The notes beneath the pieces are model-generated. The model saw only the letters and a program-made list of their open reading frames with translations. It had not been told where the DNA came from and made no database searches. The translations under genes and the position numbers were made by a program. 64,000 nucleotides of DNA from Microcaldota archaeon. GTDB taxonomy: Archaea; Micrarchaeota; Micrarchaeia; Micrarchaeales; CABMGC01. Where the stretch lies: assembly GCA_028866995.1 (NCBI GenBank), contig JAGWHD010000001.1, forward strand, positions 273,030 to 337,029, written 5' to 3'. Shown piece by piece: positions 58,180 to 64,000 of this stretch (positions within the stretch are counted from its first letter, which is position 1; each line of letters opens with the position of its first letter).

Positions 58180-60014
58180 TCGTTGAGCTTGACGCTTGGC
58201 AGTATGTGCAGTGCCTTTATCTCGTCAAGCAGTACCTTGAACGCGTAGCTTATCTCTACCTCTGAGAAGCTGCTGGACTTGCAGAGAGGGCAGACGTTGA
58301 CCTTCTTTATGTGGTCGTAGTATCCGAAAGAGCCGCACTCCTTGCATATCAGCACCTCTGTCTTGTCGCTCTGGTCCAGCAGTCTCTCCTTCAGCAGCAG
58401 GCTCGCTCCGTAGCCTATGAGAGCGTCACGTTCCATTTCTCCGAACCTGAGGGCACCCTGCCTCGCCTTTCCTTCGGTAGGCTGGTGCGTTAGTATCTGC
58501 ACCTTGCCCCTGCTCCTTACCTGTATCTTGTTGCTCACCATGTGGTAGAGCCTGTTGTAGTAGACGACTCCTGTGAAGACCTGTGCCTTGAACGGTATGC
58601 CGGTTATGCCGTCGTAGAGAACCTCGTTCCCGTTCTGCTCGAAGCCGTAGTTGTTGAGTATCTTGCCGTACTGCTCCAGCCTGTCAGTTCCCTTGTCTGT
58701 GAACGCTGTGCCGTCAAGCGGCGCGCCGTTGAGCGCCGAAGCCTTTCCTGCAAGCATCTCCAGGAGATGGCCGAAGGTAAGTCTTGTCGGTATCGAGTGC
58801 GGGTTCAGCAGCAGGTCAGGTATTATACCTTCAGCCGTGAATGGCATGTCCTCAGGAGGCACAAGCAGTGCGACTACTCCTTTCTGTCCGTGTCTGCTTG
58901 CGAACTTGTCCCCGTTCTCAGGTATCTTGAGGCTCCTTATCCTTATCTTGACTATCTTGGTTGCTCCTGTTGATTCAGTGAGTATGACGCTGTCGACCGT
59001 GCCCTTCTCCCCGGTCTTGAGCACTGTTGAGTCGTCCCTTACCTTCTCCTCCAGGCCGCCTGCGCCTATGTTCTCCTCGAGGAACCTTGGAGGCGCGACC
59101 TTCCCTATGAGTGCCTCTCCTTCCTGTATCTGCATCTCTGGCTCTATTATGCCGTCGTCGCTCAGCTTCGAGTAGACATTCTCGCCCATGTATCCTTCTG
59201 CCGTAGGGGCAGGGATCTTGAACCTGTCGCGCTGCCCTCCGGGATACCTCCTCTCCTCGTCAGAATATGTCTTGTAGAAGATGGACCTTCCGAGCCCCCT
59301 GTCTACGGCTGCCCTGTTCAGGACTATGGCGTCTGCCATGTTGTATCCGTAATAGGTGGACAGCGCAACCACGAAGTTCTGGCCCGATGGGTGGTTCTTG
59401 ATGTTGGTAGAATCGTACGCGGTGGTGGTGACAGCAGGGACCTGCGGATAGAAAAGCAGGTATGCCCTTGAGTCGAACCTCTGGTTGAAGTTGGTCGCGT
59501 ACAATCCTTCTGCCTGCTTTGTGAAGTTTGCAAGCATCGCGTGCCTTGCGAGCGAGTTGTGCTCAGGGAACGGCGATGTGTTTATCGTGAAACCGAATAT
59601 CGACGCTATGTCCACCTCCAGGTGAGTCGTCTGATCGGTTATGTCGTGCTCCGTGAATGCGACCAGCGCGTTCTCCTCCTCCTCAGCGTCAAGGTACTCG
59701 ATTATGCCGTTCCTTACCAGATAGTTGAAGTTTATCTCCTTGCTCTTGAGCTTTTCCAGAAGGTCCTTCGTGAGCTTCGGCGCCATGTTCTCTATGATTA
59801 TGTAGGGTTTCCTCACCCTGCCCCTGTCGGTGTTTATGTTCACCACATTGAGCTTTGCTATGTAGGCTACGTTGACCTCTCCTGATATGACCCCCTTCCT
59901 CCTAGCTGTCCTGACCTCGTTGACGAACTTCTGCGGATCCTCTACGAATCCTATTATCCTGCCGTTAAGGTACAGGTAGGTCTTTCCTTTCTTCAATGTT
60001 GCCATGATAATCAC
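58176..60014 (-). CDS. rpoB1: RNA polymerase subunit B' (C-terminal half of B)
   Basis: A 612-residue subunit carrying the C-terminal part of the second largest RNA polymerase chain, split as in many euryarchaea. Signatures include YNMADAIVLNRAAVDRGLGR, GDKFASRHGQKGVVALLVP and the switch/clamp region MVSNKIQVRSRGKVQILTHQ with FGEMERDALIGYGAS. A C-terminal zinc ribbon has CKECG and CPLCKS. It overlaps rpoB2 and rpoA1 by 4 bp each. Confidence 0.97.
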   Translation of the reverse strand: MIIMATLKKGKTYLYLNGRIIGFVEDPQKFVNEVRTARRKGVISGEVNVAYIAKLNVVNINTDRGRVRKPYIIIENMAPKLTKDLLEKLKSKEINFNYLVRNGIIEYLDAEEEENALVAFTEHDITDQTTHLEVDIASIFGFTINTSPFPEHNSLARHAMLANFTKQAEGLYATNFNQRFDSRAYLLFYPQVPAVTTTAYDSTNIKNHPSGQNFVVALSTYYGYNMADAIVLNRAAVDRGLGRSIFYKTYSDEERRYPGGQRDRFKIPAPTAEGYMGENVYSKLSDDGIIEPEMQIQEGEALIGKVAPPRFLEENIGAGGLEEKVRDDSTVLKTGEKGTVDSVILTESTGATKIVKIRIRSLKIPENGDKFASRHGQKGVVALLVPPEDMPFTAEGIIPDLLLNPHSIPTRLTFGHLLEMLAGKASALNGAPLDGTAFTDKGTDRLEQYGKILNNYGFEQNGNEVLYDGITGIPFKAQVFTGVVYYNRLYHMVSNKIQVRSRGKVQILTHQPTEGKARQGALRFGEMERDALIGYGASLLLKERLLDQSDKTEVLICKECGSFGYYDHIKKVNVCPLCKSSSFSEVEISYAFKVLLDEIKALHILPSVKLNE

Positions 60015-61489
60015 AACGGCTCTATCTTCGAGAGCTCCTTTATCTTTGCCTCCGTCAGCTTCTCCTCCGCCCCGACGGTCACCTTGGCCATCAGCGCAAG
60101 GTACTTTGTCAGCCCTACCTCCTGGCCTTCAGGCGTCTCGGAAGGGCAGATCTTGCCCCACTGCGTCCCGTGTACATCTCTTGCCTTGAAGTGCGGGTGC
60201 TTCTTCGCGAGCGGGCTCTTCACTCTCCTGAGGTGCGTGTATGTGCTTATTATGTTGGTCCTGTCGAGGACCTGCGACACTCCGGTCTGCCCTGCGACCC
60301 ATGTGCCCGTGCCCATCGCGTATGCGATCCTCTCGGTTATCGTGTCGGGGTTGATTATCGACTGTATGCTGAGCTTCCTGCCCCTTGCGCTGGTTCTCTC
60401 TATCTGGTACTTTACCTCTTTGGTGAAGAACCTGAACGCGTATGCGAAGAGCTCCTCCATGAGCTCGCCTGCGAACTTGACCCTCTTGTTTGCGTAATGG
60501 TCCTTGTCGTCCTCCTTCGCCATCTTGTTAGCTATGACAGTAGACTTCCTTGCCATCTGTATGAGGTACTTGCCCTTCTGGAACCTGTCCTCTGGAGTCT
60601 CGCCTATGTGCGGAAGAAGGTAATTGTCAATCTGGGTCTCGGCCCTCCTCTGCTGGTACTCCTTGGCCTGCCCCGGGGCAGCGAGCTTGCCGAGCTCTAT
60701 GAGCGCCTCTGACTGGCTCATCTCCCGGAACTCGCCGTTGATGTCGAGGTTGAGCATCATGTCGTTCTTGAACTGCAGCAGGTCATCGGCATACTCGAGC
60801 ATGTCAGTGGGCTTGACCCCCAGTGCCCTCAGCAGCAGCACGAAGTTTATGCTCTTAGTGGTTGTCGGGAAGTCTATCACGAACAGTCCGTTCTGGTTCC
60901 TCGTGACGACGCACCTTGCCCTGAATCCCGGTGCCGTCGAGAAGACCACGCTCGATACCTTGTCGCCTCCCTTCTTCTTGGTCGTGATTATTCTGTTGGC
61001 CGCTATGTCCTCTAGGCCTATGAGCACCCTCTCGACCCCCTTGATTATGAAGTATCCGCCAGGATCGTCAGGATCATCGCCGTTCTCTATGAGCTGCGCA
61101 GTAGAGGCGTTCTTAGTGTAGCAGAGGTTGGACTTCGCCATTATCGGCAGTTCCCCTACGAATACCTCGCCGAATGATGCAGACTTCTCTATGCCCCTGA
61201 TTATCGGGACCACCTCTATGAATATCGGCGCTGCGTACGTGAGGTTCCTCAGCCTCGTCTCGTTCGGCATTATCGGCCTCCTGGAGCCGTCAGCCTCTAT
61301 CACAGAGGCCTTGTCCAGCCTGACCTTGCCGAGCCTTAGCGCGAATCCCTCTATGCTGGGCTCTATGATGTTCTTCCTGTTGATGACGTTCTGTATGCCC
61401 GTGTCGAGGAACCTGTTGAAAGACTCGACCTGGTGCTGCACCAGCGGGTTCGTGTTCAGGTACGATTCTAGAATTGTTGACGATGGCAT
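60011..61489 (-). CDS. rpoB2: RNA polymerase subunit B'' (N-terminal half of B)
   Basis: A 492-residue subunit. Typical stretches are LVQHQVESFNRFLDTGIQNV, GYFIIKGVERVLIGLEDIAA, RKLSIQSIINPDTITERIAY with GTWVAGQTGVSQVLDRTN, and SPLAKKHPHFKARDVHGTQW leading to CPSETPEGQEVGL at the end. This is the fork/lobe part of B. It starts 11 bp after rpoH and overlaps rpoB1 by 4 bp. Together they make one uninterrupted B protein in two pieces. Confidence 0.97.
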   Translation of the reverse strand: MPSSTILESYLNTNPLVQHQVESFNRFLDTGIQNVINRKNIIEPSIEGFALRLGKVRLDKASVIEADGSRRPIMPNETRLRNLTYAAPIFIEVVPIIRGIEKSASFGEVFVGELPIMAKSNLCYTKNASTAQLIENGDDPDDPGGYFIIKGVERVLIGLEDIAANRIITTKKKGGDKVSSVVFSTAPGFRARCVVTRNQNGLFVIDFPTTTKSINFVLLLRALGVKPTDMLEYADDLLQFKNDMMLNLDINGEFREMSQSEALIELGKLAAPGQAKEYQQRRAETQIDNYLLPHIGETPEDRFQKGKYLIQMARKSTVIANKMAKEDDKDHYANKRVKFAGELMEELFAYAFRFFTKEVKYQIERTSARGRKLSIQSIINPDTITERIAYAMGTGTWVAGQTGVSQVLDRTNIISTYTHLRRVKSPLAKKHPHFKARDVHGTQWGKICPSETPEGQEVGLTKYLALMAKVTVGAEEKLTEAKIKELSKIEPL

Positions 61490-61500
61490 TGGTATCTACC

Positions 61501-61752
61501 TCAGCCCTCCACCACTATCCTGTAGTAGAGGTATTCATTTCCGCTGTCGTTCCTGTATATCTTCAGCACGTCTCCCGGCTTCGCCTGGAGCTTCACTGCC
61601 TGCGGGTCGGATGAAAGTATCTTCGGAAGCTTGTCCGTCGTTATGCCCTTCTCCTTGCACATCTCCTTTACGTCGCTGTCACTCATAACTTCATGCGGTG
61701 GTACATTCTCATGGTCGCTCTTCGGGATCAACAATACACCTAAAATAAGCAC
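61501..61752 (-). CDS. rpoH: RNA polymerase subunit H (Rpb5-like)
   Basis: An 83-residue subunit homologous to the C-terminal domain of eukaryotic Rpb5: LIPKSDHENVPPHEVMSDSD, LPKILSSDPQAVKLQAKPGD and VLKIYRND followed by YYRIVVEG. It is first in the H-B''-B'-A'-A'' operon, the conserved archaeal order. A minus-strand TATA (TTTTTATAAGC, about 61789-61799) lies about 42 bases upstream. Confidence 0.96.
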   Translation of the reverse strand: MLILGVLLIPKSDHENVPPHEVMSDSDVKEMCKEKGITTDKLPKILSSDPQAVKLQAKPGDVLKIYRNDSGNEYLYYRIVVEG

Positions 61753-61915
61753 TAGCGGGGGCAGCTACTCAAATATATGGAATAATAAAGCTTATAAAAA
61801 CTGTGCCGTTCCGCTTTACTACCACTACCCAGTAAGACTACCATTGACTGCGTCCGATTATATGACACCTATCTACTATTTAAGCATTATATGCATGTCC
61901 TTGTATAATGGTGGC
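61753..61915. promoter_or_regulatory. Divergent promoter region of the RNA polymerase operon and trpS
   Basis: An AT-rich 163-base gap. Toward rpoH there is TTTTTATAAGC (about 61789-61799). Toward trpS there is TATTTAAGCATTATATG (about 61877-61893), 25-35 bases before the ATG at 61916, which itself follows GGTGG. No gene or RNA is seen in it. Confidence 0.55.
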
Positions 61916-63046
61916 ATGGCAGACGAAGGTTCCTTCAAGGTCGATCCCTATTCGGTTGAAGGGGCCGTTGACTACAAGGCACTGGCCGACAGGTTCGGGA
62001 TAAAGCTCATTGACGACAAGCTCAAGGAGAGGATAAGGAAGGACGCAGGAGAGCTCCATTTCATGATAAGGAGGAATATCTACTTCGCGCAGCGCGACAT
62101 GGACTGGCTCCTCGACCAGTACGAGAAGGGCAACAGGTTCTACCTGTACACTGGCATAGCCCCGTCTGGAACGATGACAATCGGCCATCTCATGCCCTTC
62201 ATGATGATGCAGTGGCTCCAGGAGAGGTTCGGTGCTGAAGTATTGATACAGATACCGGACGAGGAGAAGTTCCTCGCGAAGAGGGACCTCAAGCTCTCGA
62301 TGGAGGAGCTGCACAAGCTCGCGTACGACGACGCGCTGAACATCGCCGCGCTTGGCTTCGACCCCAAGAAGACTAGGATATTCCTCAATACCGAATACGC
62401 GGGCACGCTCTACAAGCAGGCCGTTAGGGTCGCGAAGCACATAACCTTCTCCATAGTCAAGGACGCGTTCGGCTTCGGCAACGACACGAACATCGGCACC
62501 CTATTCTACACGAGCATGCAGGCGGTCCCAGCTTTCCTCAAGTCCGTTGAGCAGAAGAGGAACGTCCCTTGCCTGATACCTCTGGGCGTCGACCAGGACG
62601 TGCACTTCAGGGTAGCGAGGAACGCGATAGAGAAGCTTGGGTACTACAAGCCCGCGATAATACATTCCAAGTTCCTGCCTTCGCTGAAGGGAGGGGCGAA
62701 GATGTCGTCCAGCGACCCTGACAACACGATATACGTCAACGACGACCACGCGGCAGTTGCCAAGAAGGTGAACAGGGCGATCACGGGCCAGCAGTCCACG
62801 GCGGAGCTGCAGAAGAAGCTAGGCGGAGACCCGGAGAGATGCTCAGTCTGCCAGTACTACAGGTACATATTCGAGCCCGACGACAAGAAGCTCGACAAGA
62901 TACTCGACGCTGAAAGGAAGGGGACCATGCTCGCAGGAGAGCACAAGAAGGCCCTTGCGGAGACGATAAACAGGTTCCTTGACAGCCACAGGAAAAAGAA
63001 GGAGGCGATAAAGGACAGGCTGGACGAGTTCATGGTCAGGGACTGA
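61916..63046 (+). CDS. trpS: Tryptophanyl-tRNA synthetase
   Basis: A 376-residue class I synthetase that charges tRNA-Trp. The HIGH-type motif is GIAPSGTMTIGHLMPF and the KMSKS motif GAKMSSSDPDNTIYV. Also seen are IPDEEKFLAKRDLKLS, FLNTEYAGTLYKQAV, IPLGVDQDVHFRVARNAIEK and CSVCQYYRYIFEPDDK. This is the archaeal/eukaryal type. The frame is open from 61631, but MADEGSF at 61916 with GGTGG upstream is the likely start. Its substrate tRNA gene is at 15038-15178. Confidence 0.96.
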   Translation: MADEGSFKVDPYSVEGAVDYKALADRFGIKLIDDKLKERIRKDAGELHFMIRRNIYFAQRDMDWLLDQYEKGNRFYLYTGIAPSGTMTIGHLMPFMMMQWLQERFGAEVLIQIPDEEKFLAKRDLKLSMEELHKLAYDDALNIAALGFDPKKTRIFLNTEYAGTLYKQAVRVAKHITFSIVKDAFGFGNDTNIGTLFYTSMQAVPAFLKSVEQKRNVPCLIPLGVDQDVHFRVARNAIEKLGYYKPAIIHSKFLPSLKGGAKMSSSDPDNTIYVNDDHAAVAKKVNRAITGQQSTAELQKKLGGDPERCSVCQYYRYIFEPDDKKLDKILDAERKGTMLAGEHKKALAETINRFLDSHRKKKEAIKDRLDEFMVRD

Positions 63047-63101
63047 GCGTCCATAAATCTCTTTCTGACAGATAGTTTATTGCAGTGATATATTGCTAGT
63101 G

Positions 63102-64000
63102 ATGGGGATAGAGAGCAGCGCGCATACGTTCGGCGTAGGCATAGTCAGGAACGGTAGGATACTGGCTAACGAGAAGTCGATGTACAGGATAGGCACTACT
63201 GGCATGATACCGGCAAAGGTGGCGCAGTTCCATTCCGAGAATGCGAGCGAGGTAATGGGGAGGGCGCTCTCCGCGGCAAAGATCGGTTTTGAAGATCTGG
63301 ACGGGATAGGATACACGATGGGACCTGGGATGGGGCACTGCCTGCAGGTGGGTGCGCTCTCCGCGAAGACGGTTGCGAGGATGCTGCGCATACCCATAGC
63401 TCCGGTAAACCATGCTGTGGGGCACATCGAGATAGTGAGGCACCTTTCAGGCATGAAGGACCCTCTTGCGCTTTACGTCAGCGGCGGCAACTCGCAGATA
63501 CTGAAAAGGAGTGATGGGCATTTCCCGCACTACAGGGTGCTCGGCGAGACCTTCGACATAGGCGTAGGCAACATGCTCGATACCTTCGCCAGGAAGATGA
63601 AGCTTGATCCTGCGTGGGGATCGAGCGTCGAGAAGAAAGCGATGGGAGGAAGGTACATGAAGATGCCGTACACCGTCAAGGGCATGGATTTCTCGTTCAC
63701 AGGCCTCCTGACACACAGCATGAAGCAGATAGGCCATGCAAAGGACAGCGACATCTGCTTCTCGCTGCAGGAGACAGCCTTCTCGATGCTGTGCGAGGCT
63801 ACTGAGCGCGCTTTGCTGCTTACGAACAGCAAGGAGCTGGAGGTATGCGGAGGTGTCGCGCAGAACTCAAGGCTGAGGGAGATGCTGGCATCGATCGCGA
63901 AGGAGCACGGCGCAAGGTTCGGGTCGGTTGAGAAGCAGTACGACGCTGACAACGGAGCGATGATCGCCGTGGTCGCTGAGCGCATGCTGAAGAAGGGCAT
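63102..64000 (+). CDS. kae1: tRNA threonylcarbamoyladenosine synthesis protein Kae1 (3' end outside window)
   Basis: The first 299 residues of the KEOPS catalytic ATPase that makes t6A at position 37 of ANN-reading tRNAs. Signatures: MGIESSAHTFGVGIV at the start, YTMGPGMGHCLQVGALSAKT, the metal-binding NHAVGHIEI (HxxxH), YVSGGNSQIL, GETFDIGVGNMLDTFARK and EVCGGVAQNSRLREML. TTG or GTG codons just upstream (63093, 63099) are possible starts; TATA-like TAGTTTATTG (about 63073-63082) suits a leaderless ATG at 63102. It runs off the right edge; whether a Bud32 kinase domain is fused cannot be seen. Confidence 0.95.
   Translation, partial: MGIESSAHTFGVGIVRNGRILANEKSMYRIGTTGMIPAKVAQFHSENASEVMGRALSAAKIGFEDLDGIGYTMGPGMGHCLQVGALSAKTVARMLRIPIAPVNHAVGHIEIVRHLSGMKDPLALYVSGGNSQILKRSDGHFPHYRVLGETFDIGVGNMLDTFARKMKLDPAWGSSVEKKAMGGRYMKMPYTVKGMDFSFTGLLTHSMKQIGHAKDSDICFSLQETAFSMLCEATERALLLTNSKELEVCGGVAQNSRLREMLASIAKEHGARFGSVEKQYDADNGAMIAVVAERMLKKG

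Noticed and set aside
1..64000. CRISPR arrays, insertion sequences, rRNA genes
   Set aside because: No regularly spaced repeats, transposase-like proteins or rRNA-like sequence were found in the gaps, which are all too short for rRNA.

Overview
The window is chromosomal DNA of an archaeon, most probably a small-genome DPANN lineage of Micrarchaeota (ARMAN) type; the phylum is inferred from signs in the sequence, not from a phylogeny. The archaeal signs are direct: RNA polymerase encoded as H, B'', B', A' and A'', plus fibrillarin, PCNA, Lsm, RNase P protein Rpp21, Kae1, Trm1, RtcB, a Tes-like tetraether lipid enzyme, TATA-box promoters with many leaderless starts, and tRNA genes with bulge-helix-bulge introns and no encoded CCA. 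Two pilin-like proteins carry the QSAMEYLM type class III signal common in DPANN genomes. Genes are tightly packed, often with 1-4 bp overlaps or convergent overlapping ends, and no unassigned stretch exceeds about 300 bases.

Layout. 0-5 kb: end of a Tes-like radical SAM gene, a MOSC protein, a DHH phosphoesterase and a secreted Cys-repeat protein. 5-13 kb: KaiC-like ATPase, HTH regulator, cation/Ca2+ exchanger, a Nudix / SpoT-like HD / helical-protein operon, GNAT and an AlkZ-like glycosylase. 13.4-15.05 kb: an AT-rich island of membrane proteins abutting the 3' end of intron-containing tRNA-Trp. 15-20 kb: proline dehydrogenase, HAD, ProRS, 2H phosphoesterase and tRNA-Gln. 20-31.7 kb: Lhr helicase with metallophosphoesterase, a response regulator and a cytosolic histidine kinase on either side of a surface protein, fibrillarin and a GH15 glucan hydrolase. 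31.6-38.5 kb: RtcB, a tRNA-Leu with a 13-nt T-loop intron, carbamate kinase, Trm1, PCNA. 38.5-46.2 kb: surface proteins, Rieske protein, Rpp21, and a regulator-grpE-dnaK-dnaJ heat-shock cluster. 46.3-52.3 kb: a thymidylate and deoxypyrimidine module (tandem ThyX-like protein, two dCTP deaminase family proteins, GlyA, a ThyA-like protein). 53-64 kb: tRNA-Ala with a 28-nt T-loop intron, a second LamG pilin-like protein, Lsm, the RNA polymerase operon, TrpRS and the start of Kae1.

The most striking content is RNA-level. Two of the four tRNA genes have introns inside the T-loop, both modelled by bulge-helix-bulge folds that restore the same canonical loop, and a third has an anticodon-loop intron. 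The tRNA ligase gene rtcB lies next to one of them. A second theme is compact regulation: six divergent transcription-unit pairs appear to share one near-palindromic TATA element.
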